The position numbers and the translations under genes were made by a program. Below the pieces are notes generated by a model, which was given only the letters and a program-made list of their open reading frames with translations, made no database searches and was not told the DNA's origin. Below, one piece after another: positions 19,430 through 28,707 of a stretch of 64,000 nt of DNA. Every line of letters starts with the position of its first letter. The stretch's first letter is position 1. Source of the stretch: Pseudomonas sp. MM213 (GTDB lineage: Bacteria; Pseudomonadota; Gammaproteobacteria; Pseudomonadales; Pseudomonadaceae); NCBI RefSeq assembly GCF_020423045.1, contig NZ_CP081943.1, positions 6,138,001 through 6,202,000 of the forward strand. Direction: 5' to 3'.

Positions 19430-20020
19430 ATGTTCAAGCGGTCCCTCACCAAAACCCTCGCCTTTGTGCTGCTGGCCAGCGCTACTTTGTCGGCTCAGGC
19501 CAATTGGTACCTGGACGGCGAATCCTCGCGGCTGTCGTTCGTCAGCACCAAAAACGCCAATGTTTCCGAAGTGCAGCGCTTCCTGGTGCTGCACGGCAAG
19601 GTCAGTCCCAAAGGACTGGCCGAGGTGGAAGTCGAGCTGGATTCGATAAACAGCGGCATCCCCTTGCGTGACGAACGCATGCGCAAGGAACTGTTCGAGA
19701 TCCAGACCTTTCCCGAAGCGTTGATCACTGCGCAGATTGATTTGCGCCCGATCAACGACCTCGCCCCCGGTGCGCAACTCGAGCTGCGCTTGCCGGTCAC
19801 CGTCAACCTTCATGGCAAAACCCGTGAGTACAACGCCGAGTTGTTGGCGACTCGCCTTGATGACCGACGCTTTCAAGTGGTGACGCTCGAACCGCTGGTG
19901 ATCAACGCCGAGGATTTTGATCTGGCGCCGGGGCTGGACAGCTTGCGCAAGGTCGCCGGGTTGTCGGCCATCAGTCTGTCGGTGCCGGTGGGTGCGGTGC
20001 TGATTTTCACGGCGCGCTGA
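19430..20020 (+). CDS. YceI-family periplasmic protein
   Basis: Secreted lipocalin-like protein of the YceI family, 196 residues, thought to bind isoprenoid or amphiphilic ligands. The signal peptide is residues 1-23 (cleaved at SAQA-N). The family pattern is WYLDGESSRLSFVSTKNANV at the N-terminus, then LPVTVNLHGKTREY and the C-terminal LSVPVGAVLIF strand. The ATG at 19430 directly precedes the signal peptide although the frame is open upstream. A single base separates it from the phospholipase-D-type synthase gene, so they form an operon linked to the envelope. Confidence 0.87.
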   Translation: MFKRSLTKTLAFVLLASATLSAQANWYLDGESSRLSFVSTKNANVSEVQRFLVLHGKVSPKGLAEVEVELDSINSGIPLRDERMRKELFEIQTFPEALITAQIDLRPINDLAPGAQLELRLPVTVNLHGKTREYNAELLATRLDDRRFQVVTLEPLVINAEDFDLAPGLDSLRKVAGLSAISLSVPVGAVLIFTAR

Positions 20021-20021
20021 C

Positions 20022-21179
20022 ATGGCCGGCGCGATTTTTCCCTGGCGTGAAGGCAACAGCTTCGAACTGCTGATCGACGGTCCGCAGTTCTTTCCGCGGA
20101 TGCTGGTCGCGATTGCGCGCGCCGAGGAACAAGTCGAACTGGAGCTGTACCTGGTGGAGGCGGGCGCGTGTGCCGAGGCCATGGTTCAGGCACTGGTCCA
20201 GGCCGCCGAGCGCGGCGTGCGGGTGCGCTGCCTGTTCGATGATTACGGCAGCCTCGCGTTTACCCTGACCTTGCGTCAGCGGCTGATGGCGGCCGGCGTA
20301 GAGCTGCGCTTCTACAACCGCCTGAGCTGGCGGCGCTGGGTCGGCAATTTCTACCGCGATCATCGCAAGTTGTTGCTGGTCGATCAGAGCATGGCCGTGG
20401 TCGGCGGCACCGGTGTCACCGATGAGTTCTGGACGCCGGGCGAAGACGTCAGCGAATGGCATGAAGTGATGGTGGAAATCACCGGTCCTCTAGTCATCGA
20501 CTGGCAGTTGTTGTTCGATCGCCAATGGATCGCCAACCGCCATCGCCGCGCGTGGAAACCGGCCTCGCATTTCGGTTTGCCGCGATTGCCCCGCGTGCCG
20601 CCAATGGGCGAGGGCATGGGCCGGGTCGCCTATGCCGACGCCCGCCAGCACCGCGACATCCTGCAATCGCTGGTTCGTGCGCTGAACAGCGGGCAAAAGC
20701 GAATCTGGCTGGCCACACCGTATTTCCTGCCGACCTGGAAAGTCCGCCGCTCGTTGCGCCGGGCGGCAGCTCGAGGCGTTGATGTGCGTCTGTTGTTGAC
20801 CGGCCCGCGCACCGATCACCCGTCGGTGCGTTATGCCGGGCATCGTTACTACCCGCGATTGCTCAAGGCCGGGGTGCAGATCTTCGAATACCAGCCGTGT
20901 TTCCTGCACCTGAAAATGGTGCTGGTCGATGATTGGGTGAGCATTGGCTCGTGCAACTTCGATCACTGGAATTTGCGATTCAACCTGGAAGCCAACCTTG
21001 AGGCGCTGGACCCGGGGCTGACGCGTGCGGTGGCGGCGAGTTTCGAGCGGGACTTCGCATTGAGCCAGGAAGTCAGCCTGGAGGCCTGGCAACGCCGGCC
21101 GCTGTGGCGGCGGGTAAAGCAAAGGATCTGGGGATGGGTGGATCGGCTGGTGGTGAATCTGCTGGATCGTAGAGGCTGA
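20022..21179 (+). CDS. clsB: Cardiolipin synthase, ClsB-like (phospholipase D family)
   Basis: Phospholipase-D superfamily synthase of 385 residues, acting at the inner membrane to make cardiolipin or a related phospholipid. Both HKD motifs are present: HRKLLLVDQ (His114) and HLKMVLVDDW (His296), each followed by the GG or GS-N context (VVGGTGVTDE, SIGSCNFDHWN). No N-terminal transmembrane pair is seen, as in ClsB rather than ClsA. It is co-transcribed with the YceI gene. Confidence 0.85.
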   Translation: MAGAIFPWREGNSFELLIDGPQFFPRMLVAIARAEEQVELELYLVEAGACAEAMVQALVQAAERGVRVRCLFDDYGSLAFTLTLRQRLMAAGVELRFYNRLSWRRWVGNFYRDHRKLLLVDQSMAVVGGTGVTDEFWTPGEDVSEWHEVMVEITGPLVIDWQLLFDRQWIANRHRRAWKPASHFGLPRLPRVPPMGEGMGRVAYADARQHRDILQSLVRALNSGQKRIWLATPYFLPTWKVRRSLRRAAARGVDVRLLLTGPRTDHPSVRYAGHRYYPRLLKAGVQIFEYQPCFLHLKMVLVDDWVSIGSCNFDHWNLRFNLEANLEALDPGLTRAVAASFERDFALSQEVSLEAWQRRPLWRRVKQRIWGWVDRLVVNLLDRRG

Positions 21180-21206
21180 TCCCGCTCTTCTGAACACCAC
21201 AAACCA

Positions 21207-21308
21207 CTGTGGGAGCGAGACCGGCTTGCCGGCGATGAGGTCCTGACATTCAACATCTCAGTTGACTGTCAGGCCGCCATCGCCGGCAAGCCGGTCTCGC
21301 TCCCACAG
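21207..21308. repeat. REPIN
   Basis: Inverted pair of the GTGGGAGCGAGACCGGCTTGCC class around about 45 bases, downstream of the clsB-like gene. Confidence 0.9.
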
Positions 21309-21350
21309 GGAATAGAGGTTGGATCGTGATTTTTTTGTCGACCCATCCCT

Positions 21351-21378
21351 TGTAGGAGCCAGCAAGCCGGCTCCTACA
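21351..21378. repeat. Single palindromic REP hairpin
   Basis: An imperfect palindrome made of tgtaggagcc and ggctcctaca around a short loop, 13 bases after the bglX stop. It could end the bglX transcript. Confidence 0.7.
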
Positions 21379-21390
21379 GGAGATCGGGGG

Positions 21391-23682
21391 TTACAGGAGT
21401 TCGAAGCTCTGCTGCGTCACGTCCTGGGAATCCAGGCCGATCTGCACGTTGAACTTGCCTGGCTCTGCTGCGTACTTCAACTGAGCGTTGAAGAACTTCA
21501 GGTCATCCTCGGTGATGGTGAAGTGCACGACTTTCTGTTCGCCGGCCTTGAGCGTGATTTTCTGGAAGTTCTTCAGTTCCTTCAGTGGCCGGATCATCGA
21601 GCCGGTCACGTCCTGGATGTACAGCTGCACCACGGTTTCGCCGTCGCGCTTGCCGGTGTTTTTCACCATGACGCTGGCGTCGAGCTTGCCGGTCTTGTTC
21701 AGCGTGGTCGATGACAGGGCCATGCCGGTCAGGCTGAAATCGGTGTAGCTCAGACCGAAGCCGAACGGGAACAGGGGCCCGGTGGTGTCATCGAAATACT
21801 GAGAGGTGTAGTTGCCCGGTTTGCCCGGCGTGAACGGCCGGCCAATGCTCAGGTGGTTGTAGTAGGTCGGAATCTGGCCCACCGAACGCGGGAAGGTGAT
21901 CGGCAGTTTGCCCGACGGGTTGTAGTCGCCGAACAGCACGTCGGCGATGGCGTTGCCGCCTTCGGTGCCACTGAACCAGGTTTCCAGAATCGCGTCAGCC
22001 TGTTCCTTTTCCTGGAGAATCGACAGCGGACGTCCGTTCATCAAGACCAGCACCAGTGGTTTTCCGGTGGCCTTCAAGGCGCGAATCAGTTCACGCTGGT
22101 TTTCCGGAATATTCAGGTCGGTGCGGCTGGAGGATTCGTGGGACATGCCACGGGATTCGCCGACCGCCGCGACGATCACGTCCGCATCCTTGGCGGCTTT
22201 CACCGCTTCGTCGATCAGCACTTGTGCCGAGCGCGGGTCATCGACCACTTCCGGTGCATCGAAGTTGAGGAAGTTCAGGTAGTCGAGGACCTTCTTGTCG
22301 CTGGTGATGTTGGCGCCACGGGCGTAGACAAGCGTCGCCTTGTCGGCCACGGCAGCGTTCATGCCGTCGAACAGTGTCACCGATTGCGCGGGGCGGCCGG
22401 CGGCGGCCCAGCTGCCCATCATGTCGATCGGAGCCTTGGCCAGCGGGCCGGTCAGCATGATCTTCGCGGTTTTCTTCAACGGCAGGGTTTCGCCCTGGTT
22501 CTTCAGCAATACCAGGCTACGGCGCGCAACGTCGCGGGCCTCGGCGCGGTGCAGGCGGCTGTCGGCGTAGGTGTCAGCCGGATCATCTTCCGCCTTGCCG
22601 ATGCGCAGGTACGGGTCCTTGAACAGGCCCATGTCGTATTTGGCGGCGAGCACTTCACGCACGGCGTTGTCGATGTCGCTTTGCTCGATCTCACCGGCCT
22701 TCAACAGCCCCGGCAGTTCTTTGCCGTACAGGGTGTCGTTCATGCTCATGTCGATGCCGGCCTTGATCGCCAGCTTCGCAGCTTCGCGACCGTCAGCGGC
22801 AACACCGTGCTTGATCAGCTCGAAAATCGCCCCGTGGTCGCTGACCGCCAGGCCTTTGAAGCCCCATTCCTTGCGCAACAGGTCGTTCATCAGCCAGGTG
22901 TTGGCGGTGGCCGGCACGCCGTTGATCGAGTTCAACGCAACCATGACGCCGCCGGCACCGGCGTCAATCGCCGCGCGGTACGGTGGCAGGTAGTCCTGGT
23001 ACATCTTGACCGGGCTCATGTCGACGACGTTGTAGTCGCGACCACCCTCGACCGCGCCGTACAAGGCGAAGTGCTTGACGCTGGCCATGATGCTGTCGGC
23101 CGCGTTCGCGCCGGTGCCCTGGAAGGCCCGGACCATGACGCCGGCAATGCGCGACACCAGATAGGTGTCTTCGCCGAAGCCTTCGGAGGTGCGGCCCCAA
23201 CGCGGGTCACGGGAGATGTCGACCATCGGCGCGAAGGTGATGTCGAGGCTGTCCGCCGCGGCTTCCTTGGCGGCGATGCGCCCGGACAGGCCGATGGCGT
23301 CCATGTCCCAGCTCGAAGCGAGGGCGATAGGGATCGGGAAAATCGTGCGGTGACCGTGGATCACGTCGTAGGCGAAGAACATCGGGATCTTCAACCGGCT
23401 ACGCATCGCCGCGTCCTGCATCGGACGGTTTTCCGGGCGGGTGATCGAGTTGAACGTACCGCCGATGTTACCGGCGGCAATTTCCTTGCGGATCATCTCC
23501 CGAGGCATTTCCGGGCCGATGCTGATCAGGCGCAACTGGCCGATTTTTTCATCGAGGGTCATCTGCTTCATCAGGTTGCTGATGAAAGCGTCCTTGTTTT
23601 CCAGAGGTGTGGGCGTCGTGGCGGCCAATACGTTATGACTGGCCAGGCTGACGAACAGGCCCAGCAAACACAGCTTCTTCAT
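21391..23682 (-). CDS. bglX: Periplasmic beta-glucosidase BglX (GH3)
   Basis: Glycoside hydrolase family 3 enzyme of 763 residues that releases glucose from beta-glucosides in the periplasm. The signal peptide begins at ATG 23682 (MKKLCLLGLFVSLASHNVLA); an upstream TTG in frame is less likely. The N-terminal TIM barrel contains the catalytic nucleophile in GLAVSDHGAI. The GH3 C-terminal domain holds the acid/base region (VAAVGESRGMSHESSSRTDL), and a fibronectin-III-like domain ends the protein. Length equals E. coli BglX. It is a monocistronic gene. Confidence 0.93.
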   Translation of the reverse strand: MKKLCLLGLFVSLASHNVLAATTPTPLENKDAFISNLMKQMTLDEKIGQLRLISIGPEMPREMIRKEIAAGNIGGTFNSITRPENRPMQDAAMRSRLKIPMFFAYDVIHGHRTIFPIPIALASSWDMDAIGLSGRIAAKEAAADSLDITFAPMVDISRDPRWGRTSEGFGEDTYLVSRIAGVMVRAFQGTGANAADSIMASVKHFALYGAVEGGRDYNVVDMSPVKMYQDYLPPYRAAIDAGAGGVMVALNSINGVPATANTWLMNDLLRKEWGFKGLAVSDHGAIFELIKHGVAADGREAAKLAIKAGIDMSMNDTLYGKELPGLLKAGEIEQSDIDNAVREVLAAKYDMGLFKDPYLRIGKAEDDPADTYADSRLHRAEARDVARRSLVLLKNQGETLPLKKTAKIMLTGPLAKAPIDMMGSWAAAGRPAQSVTLFDGMNAAVADKATLVYARGANITSDKKVLDYLNFLNFDAPEVVDDPRSAQVLIDEAVKAAKDADVIVAAVGESRGMSHESSSRTDLNIPENQRELIRALKATGKPLVLVLMNGRPLSILQEKEQADAILETWFSGTEGGNAIADVLFGDYNPSGKLPITFPRSVGQIPTYYNHLSIGRPFTPGKPGNYTSQYFDDTTGPLFPFGFGLSYTDFSLTGMALSSTTLNKTGKLDASVMVKNTGKRDGETVVQLYIQDVTGSMIRPLKELKNFQKITLKAGEQKVVHFTITEDDLKFFNAQLKYAAEPGKFNVQIGLDSQDVTQQSFELL

Positions 23683-23921
23683 GAATGGTTTTCTCAAAAG
23701 CCCAAACGGCAGTGAATACGCGCCGGTCAGCCAAAATTTAGGGAGCGACTATTGTTGTTCAGGTAAATGCGGGCACACTTGCGCAGTGTTTTCGCGCAGG
23801 GGCATCTTTTAGCCCATTGGCTCGATGCAATCCAGTAGCGGCGGCAGATTATGCCCGAAGTGTCCGGTCAGGAGGTTGCTGGTTGTTTTTTCAACGGAAT
23901 GTGCACGGGAGCGTCAACCAG

Positions 23922-24530
23922 ATGAATGTACGACATCACACTCGGTCGAGCCTGCAGGTCGCAGCCTTGATGTTGCTGACCACGTTGCTGGCCGGTTGCG
24001 GCATCAACAATATTCCGACCCTCGACGAACAGGCCAAGGCCGCCTGGGGCCAGGTGCAGAATCAATACCAGCGCCGCGCCGACCTGATCCCCAACCTGGT
24101 GGAAACCGTCAAGGGCTATGCGAAACACGAGGAGGAAACCCTGACCGCGGTGATCGAAGCCCGGGCCAAGGCGACGTCCATTCAGGTGGATGCCAGCACC
24201 CTCGACAACCCCGAGAAACTCAAGCAGTTCCAGCAGGCGCAGGATCAGTTGACCGGCGCCTTGAGCCGTTTGATGGTGGTGTCCGAGCGTTACCCGGACC
24301 TCAAGGCCAACCAGAATTTCCTGGCGTTGCAATCGCAACTGGAAGGCACCGAGAATCGCATCGCCGTGGCGCGTCGGGATTTCATTCTCGCGGTGCAGAA
24401 CTACAACACCGAAATCCGCACTTTCCCGGGACGCTTGTGGCACACCGTGATGTACAGCGACTTGCCGATCCGCGAAACCTTTGAAGCCACCACCCCCGGT
24501 GCTGAGAAAGCGCCTGAAGTGAAGTTCTGA
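23922..24530 (+). CDS. LemA-family lipoprotein
   Basis: LemA-family protein of 202 residues with a lipobox (LLAGC, near residue 26) after a hydrophobic signal, so probably membrane-attached. The LemA pattern is clear: WGQVQNQYQRRADLIPNLVE, then VKGYAKHEEETLTAV, and VQNYNTEIRTFPGRLWH near the end. It heads a three-gene group with two TPM-domain proteins, an arrangement found in many proteobacteria. The molecular role is unknown; links to envelope homeostasis have been suggested. Confidence 0.9.
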   Translation: MNVRHHTRSSLQVAALMLLTTLLAGCGINNIPTLDEQAKAAWGQVQNQYQRRADLIPNLVETVKGYAKHEEETLTAVIEARAKATSIQVDASTLDNPEKLKQFQQAQDQLTGALSRLMVVSERYPDLKANQNFLALQSQLEGTENRIAVARRDFILAVQNYNTEIRTFPGRLWHTVMYSDLPIRETFEATTPGAEKAPEVKF

Positions 24531-24564
24531 CCGGCTTGAAGCATTACCACGGATGAGGTTGCCA

Positions 24565-25320
24565 ATGCGCGTGTTGAATGTGGGCCTGGCGCTGTTGCTT
24601 TGGGTGTTTGCTGCCACGGCCCAGGCCGAGCTGAAGTTTCCGGAGTTGACCGGGCGGGTGGTGGACAACGCCGGGATGATCGAGCCGTCGGTGCGCGAGC
24701 AGTTGACGCAACAGCTCAATGCCCATGAAAAGGCCACTGGCGAGCAGTTGGTGGTGGTGACGTTGCCGGACTTGCAGGGCGCCGAGATTGCCGACTTCGG
24801 TTACCAACTCGGGCGCCATTGGGGCATCGGCCAGAAGGACAAGAACAATGGCGCGCTGCTGATCGTCGCCCGTGATGAGCGCAAGCTGCGGATTGAAGTC
24901 GGTTATGGCCTGGAAGATCGCCTGACCGATGCGCAGAGTTCGGTGATCATCCATCAGGTGATCACCCCGGCGTTCAAGACCGGTAACTTCAGCAAGGGCA
25001 TCAGCGACGGGGTCGCGGCGATGCTGGTGGTGTTGGGCGGCAGCCCGCTGGATGAACCGTCGACTATTTATGAGTCGGGCGGCGATCAGGACGGTGATTT
25101 TGTTTCCCGACACCCGGGGATTTTCGTGTTTCTGGTGGTGCTGTTCATCCTGACGATATTCGTCTTGCAGATGTTCGGGATTCTGCCGGCGGGTCGAGGC
25201 GGGTCGGGTGGTTCGAGTGGTGGTTTCGGCGGTGGTGGTTTTGGTGGCGGTGGTGGAGGCGGGGGCTTCAGCGGCGGCGGGGGCAGTTTCGGGGGCGGCG
25301 GTTCGTCGGGCGGCTGGTGA
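24565..25320 (+). CDS. TPM-domain protein, YgcG family
   Basis: Secreted/membrane protein of 251 residues. A signal peptide (MRVLNVGLALLLWVFAATAQ) is followed by a TPM domain (GRVVDNAGMIEP; VVVTLPDLQGAEIADFGYQL; GYGLEDRLTDAQ), one transmembrane helix near residues 185-205 and a glycine/serine tail ending GGGGSSGGW. The ATG at 24565 has GAGG seven bases upstream, better than ATG 24553. It lies between lemA and a second TPM gene. The glycine tail is usual for the family. Confidence 0.88.
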   Translation: MRVLNVGLALLLWVFAATAQAELKFPELTGRVVDNAGMIEPSVREQLTQQLNAHEKATGEQLVVVTLPDLQGAEIADFGYQLGRHWGIGQKDKNNGALLIVARDERKLRIEVGYGLEDRLTDAQSSVIIHQVITPAFKTGNFSKGISDGVAAMLVVLGGSPLDEPSTIYESGGDQDGDFVSRHPGIFVFLVVLFILTIFVLQMFGILPAGRGGSGGSSGGFGGGGFGGGGGGGGFSGGGGSFGGGGSSGGW

Positions 25321-25348
25321 TAACAATAATGAACGGGCACTTTAAGAC

Positions 25349-25966
25349 ATGGCATTACTGACTGAACACGAACAACGCAAAGTCGCCGAGGCAATCGCCC
25401 GGGTCGAGCGCGACACCGACGCCGAACTGGTAACGGTGCTTGCAGCCCGCGCCGACGACTATGCGTACATCCCGCTGCTATGGGCCAGCCTGCTGGCGCT
25501 GGTGGTGCCGGGTGTCGTGCATTATTTAACCGGCTGGCTGACCATGCACAGCCTGCTGCTGGTGCAATGGCTCACCTTCATCGTGCTGTGCCTGGTGTTC
25601 CGCATTCCGAAAGTCACCACGCACCTGATCCCGCGCTCGGTGCGTCACTGGCGCGCCTCGAACCTGGCGCGCCGGCAGTTCCTGGAGCAAAACCTGCACC
25701 ACACCGTCGGCAGCACCGGCATGCTGATTTTCGTTTGCGAGGCCGAGCGCTATGTGGAAATCCTGGTGGACGAAGGGATTTCCAAACGGCTGGACAACAA
25801 GAACTGGGACGCCATTGTGGCGGCGTTCACCCAGCAGGTGAAACAGGGGCAGACGTTGCAGGGCTTTGTGACGTGCGTGGAAGCGTGCGGCGAGTTGCTC
25901 AAGGTGCACGTGCCGGTGACGCATGTACGCAATGAGTTGCCGAACCGGTTGGTGGTTCTAGGCTGA
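25349..25966 (+). CDS. TPM-domain membrane protein
   Basis: Second TPM-domain protein, 205 residues. The N-terminal half of the domain (EHEQRKVAEAIARVERDTDA) is followed by two transmembrane helices (about residues 38-85) and the C-terminal half (GMLIFVCEAERYVEILVDEG; WDAIVAAFTQQVKQGQTLQG). It follows the YgcG-like gene by 28 bases in the lemA group. Molecular function is not established. Confidence 0.86.
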   Translation: MALLTEHEQRKVAEAIARVERDTDAELVTVLAARADDYAYIPLLWASLLALVVPGVVHYLTGWLTMHSLLLVQWLTFIVLCLVFRIPKVTTHLIPRSVRHWRASNLARRQFLEQNLHHTVGSTGMLIFVCEAERYVEILVDEGISKRLDNKNWDAIVAAFTQQVKQGQTLQGFVTCVEACGELLKVHVPVTHVRNELPNRLVVLG

Positions 25967-25973
25967 CGCTGAT

Positions 25974-26086
25974 CCCCTGTGGGAGCGAGCCCGCTCGCGA
26001 TGGTCGTCAACGATGACGCGGGGTTGCAGGAAAATCGCGGTGCTCTTGAATCCATCGCCGGCAAGCCGGCCTCGCTCCCACAGGGG
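25974..26086. repeat. REPIN (mixed classes)
   Basis: The left unit is of the CCCGCTCGCGAT class and the right unit of the CGCCGGCAAGCCGGCC class, facing each other around about 55 bases. Confidence 0.85.
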
Positions 26087-26194
26087 AATGCGTTCACATG
26101 CTGAACCGTTCGGGAAATTAGCCGTGCCCTGAACGGCCATCCCCCCTAAAATACCCGCCATTCCCGATTCGCTCCGCCCGAGGCCGTTTTTTCC

Positions 26195-27409
26195 ATGTCC
26201 GTCACCGCCACTCCCGCCAGCCTCGCGCCGGATCACCATGCCCAGTTCATCGACCTGCTGCAAACCAGCCTCGACGCCAATGCCTTCATCAAACTGGTGC
26301 TGGCCAAGTACGTCGGCACCGAAGCGGATCTGCAACGGCTGATCATCAAGCAACTGACGGTCAAGGATCAGCCTTGCCTGTCCTTCGTCTATCGCTACAA
26401 AACCCGCGACATCACCAAGAACCTGCCGCTGGCCGAGGGCGTGGCGACCATCGCTGCGTTGCTGCCGGCCTCGTTCAAAAATGCGCATTTGTTGTCGCTG
26501 ACCGACGAAGCCCAGCTCGAATACAGCAAAAAGGGCAAGTCTTCGCTGTTCAAGAGCAAACCTCAGCAATTGCGCGAAGTGCCGTCCGCCGAGCACAACC
26601 GCGAGAAAAACCGCTTCCTCGACCTCAGCCGGCCGTTCCTTGCCGACCTCGGTGTGACCAACAGCAAGCACGAGCTCATCCCGGCGATGTCGCGCAAGTG
26701 GAAGCAGATCAACAAGTTCATCGAAGTCTTCAGCCATGCCCTGACCACTTCGCCGCTGGCGCTGGACAAACCGGTGCGGGTCGCGGACTTCGGTTCGGGC
26801 AAGGGCTACCTGACGTTCGCGATCCACGACTATTTGCGCAACACCTTGAACGCCGAAGGCGAAGTGACCGGCGTCGAACTGCGTGAAGAAATGGTCAACC
26901 TGTGCAACGCCGCCGCCGCGAAACTGGAACACCCGGGGCTGGTGTTCAAGTGCGGTGACGTGCGCAGTGTGGCGCCGAGCGAGCTGGACGTGATGATCGC
27001 GCTGCATGCCTGCGACATCGCCACTGATTATGCGATCCACACCGGCATACGTTCCGGCGCGTCGATCATCATGTGCTCGCCGTGCTGCCACAAGCAGATC
27101 CGCCTGCAAATCCAGAGCCCGGCGCTGCTCAAGCCGATGCTGCAATACGGTTTGCACCTGGGTCAGCAAGCGGAAATGGTCACCGACAGTTTGCGTGCGT
27201 TGTTTCTTGAAGCCTGCGGCTATGAAACCAAGGTCTTCGAGTTCATCTCACTGGACCACACCAACAAGAACAAGATGATCCTGGCGGTCAAGCGCGCCGA
27301 GCCGGTGGACCCGGCGCAGTTGTTGGTGAAAATTCAGGAGCTGAAGGATTTCTACCACATCACCGAACATTGCCTGGAAACCCTGCTGCGCGCTGACAAC
27401 TACCTCTAA
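26195..27409 (+). CDS. SAM-dependent methyltransferase (METTL25/GSTCD-like)
   Basis: Class I methyltransferase of 404 residues. The SAM-binding motif is VADFGSGKGYLTFAIH (about residue 198), with an acidic motif II in EVTGVELREEM. The cysteine-rich CSPCCHKQ near residue 296 replaces the usual catalytic motif and is shared with the METTL25/GSTCD group; RNA has been proposed as a substrate for that group. Upstream residues 1-190 are a family-specific extension. The last 30 bases of the gene, stop codon included, are repeated in degenerate form straight after it. Confidence 0.8.
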   Translation: MSVTATPASLAPDHHAQFIDLLQTSLDANAFIKLVLAKYVGTEADLQRLIIKQLTVKDQPCLSFVYRYKTRDITKNLPLAEGVATIAALLPASFKNAHLLSLTDEAQLEYSKKGKSSLFKSKPQQLREVPSAEHNREKNRFLDLSRPFLADLGVTNSKHELIPAMSRKWKQINKFIEVFSHALTTSPLALDKPVRVADFGSGKGYLTFAIHDYLRNTLNAEGEVTGVELREEMVNLCNAAAAKLEHPGLVFKCGDVRSVAPSELDVMIALHACDIATDYAIHTGIRSGASIIMCSPCCHKQIRLQIQSPALLKPMLQYGLHLGQQAEMVTDSLRALFLEACGYETKVFEFISLDHTNKNKMILAVKRAEPVDPAQLLVKIQELKDFYHITEHCLETLLRADNYL

Positions 27410-27439
27410 ACCTTGCTGCGTGCCGACGACTACCACTGA
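27380..27439 (+). repeat. Degenerate 30-bp tandem duplication over the stop codon
   Basis: Positions 27380-27409 (encoding ..LLRADNYL-stop) are repeated at 27410-27439 (reading ..LLRADDYH-stop) with about six differences. This is a local duplication of the 3' end of the methyltransferase gene. Confidence 0.85.
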
Positions 27440-27441
27440 AC

Positions 27442-27528
27442 TGTAGGAGCCGGCTTGCTGGCGATGGTATCTCCTCGGTCTGTCAGATACACCGCGGTGA
27501 TGCCATCGCCAGCAAGCCGGCTCCTACA
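27442..27528. repeat. REPIN
   Basis: Inverted pair of the GTAGGAGCCGGCTTGCTGGCG class, between convergent methyltransferase and EamA transporter genes. Confidence 0.9.
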
Positions 27529-27548
27529 AAGGTGTGTGTCCGTTCGGG

Positions 27549-28439
27549 TTATGCAGTGGCAACACGTGCGGGTTTGACCGCGGTTTTGCGTCCGAGCATC
27601 ACGGTAACAATCACCCCGGAAGCAAACAGCCAGGTGATCGGCTCGATGTGTTCACCGAAAAACAACGCCGAAAACGCGATGGTGAAGAAGATCTGCAACA
27701 GCTGGATCTGACTGACCCGGGCAATGCCACCCATGGCCAACCCGGCGTACCAGGCGAAGAAGCCGATGAACTGCGAGAACAGTGAAACATAACCAAAGGC
27801 CCACCAGGTCTTGGCCGAAATTTCGCCCTGGTGTTGCAGCGCCAGGTACACCACCGGTCCGATCAACAGCGGCGTCGACAACACCAGCGCCCAGCAGATC
27901 ACCTGCCAGCCACCCATCTCCTTGGCCAAACGTCCCCCTTCGGCATACCCCAGACCGCCCACGGCAATCGCGCCGAGCATCAGCAGATCCCCAGCCTGAA
28001 TGCTCCCGGCACCGCTGATCAGCGCGTAACCCAGCACCAGCGCACTGCCCAGCGCGGCGCAGGCCCAGAAGGCTTTCGACGGGCGTTCGTGGGACAACCA
28101 CGCGGCGTACAGCGCCACGCACAAGGGTTGCAGGCCGTTGACCAGTGCGCCGTGGGACGCGGGCAAGGTTTGCATCGCCCAGGCGGATAAAACCGGGAAG
28201 CCGAGGATCACGCCGGCGATCACCAGCGTCAGGCCTTTGACCTGTTTCCAGGTCGGCCATTTTTCCCTGCGCCACAGCAACAACAGCGCCGCCGGAATCG
28301 CCGCGAACAACGCACGGCCGAGGCCGTTGAGCAACGGATGGAGTTCCTGCACGACGATCCGTGTGAAGGGCAGGGTCAGGCTGAAAATCACAACGCCGAG
28401 CAGGCCGAGGGCCATGCCGGTGTTTTCGCGCGTGGACAT
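27549..28439 (-). CDS. EamA/DMT-family transporter
   Basis: Inner-membrane drug/metabolite transporter of 296 residues with ten predicted helices in two EamA repeats: residues about 8-135, then about 150-285 starting at GDLLMLGAIAVGGLGYAEGG. It ends in a short basic tail. Members export amino acids or other metabolites; the substrate here is unknown. It is a single gene with its promoter in the gap before the REPIN at 28548. Confidence 0.85.
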   Translation of the reverse strand: MSTRENTGMALGLLGVVIFSLTLPFTRIVVQELHPLLNGLGRALFAAIPAALLLLWRREKWPTWKQVKGLTLVIAGVILGFPVLSAWAMQTLPASHGALVNGLQPLCVALYAAWLSHERPSKAFWACAALGSALVLGYALISGAGSIQAGDLLMLGAIAVGGLGYAEGGRLAKEMGGWQVICWALVLSTPLLIGPVVYLALQHQGEISAKTWWAFGYVSLFSQFIGFFAWYAGLAMGGIARVSQIQLLQIFFTIAFSALFFGEHIEPITWLFASGVIVTVMLGRKTAVKPARVATA

Positions 28440-28547
28440 GAGGGCAACCAGAATTCAGGGTGGCGGGAAGTGTCTTCATCTAGCCATAAACCCGGTCGCC
28501 ACTGCTGTTACAGCTAGGCACAGAGTTATCCGTACAGTTGAGGACGC

Positions 28548-28615
28548 CTTCGCGGGCAAGCCTCGCTCCTACAGGGATCACGCATAACCTGTAGGAGCGA
28601 GGCTTGCCCGCGAAG
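28548..28615. repeat. REPIN
   Basis: Inverted pair of the CGCGGGCAAGCCTCGCTCCTAC class with a short spacer. Confidence 0.9.
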
Positions 28616-28707
28616 AACGATAACGCCGTAGTAGCTGGTTATTACCCGCCCCTCTGGATAACGACTACCTTGAATACTCCTGCCTATTTCCCAGAGGAGT
28701 CCTCCCC

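Noticed and set aside
21853..23715. 620-residue plus-strand frame opposite bglX
   Set aside because: Shadow of a well-supported GH3 gene; no motif or ribosome site.
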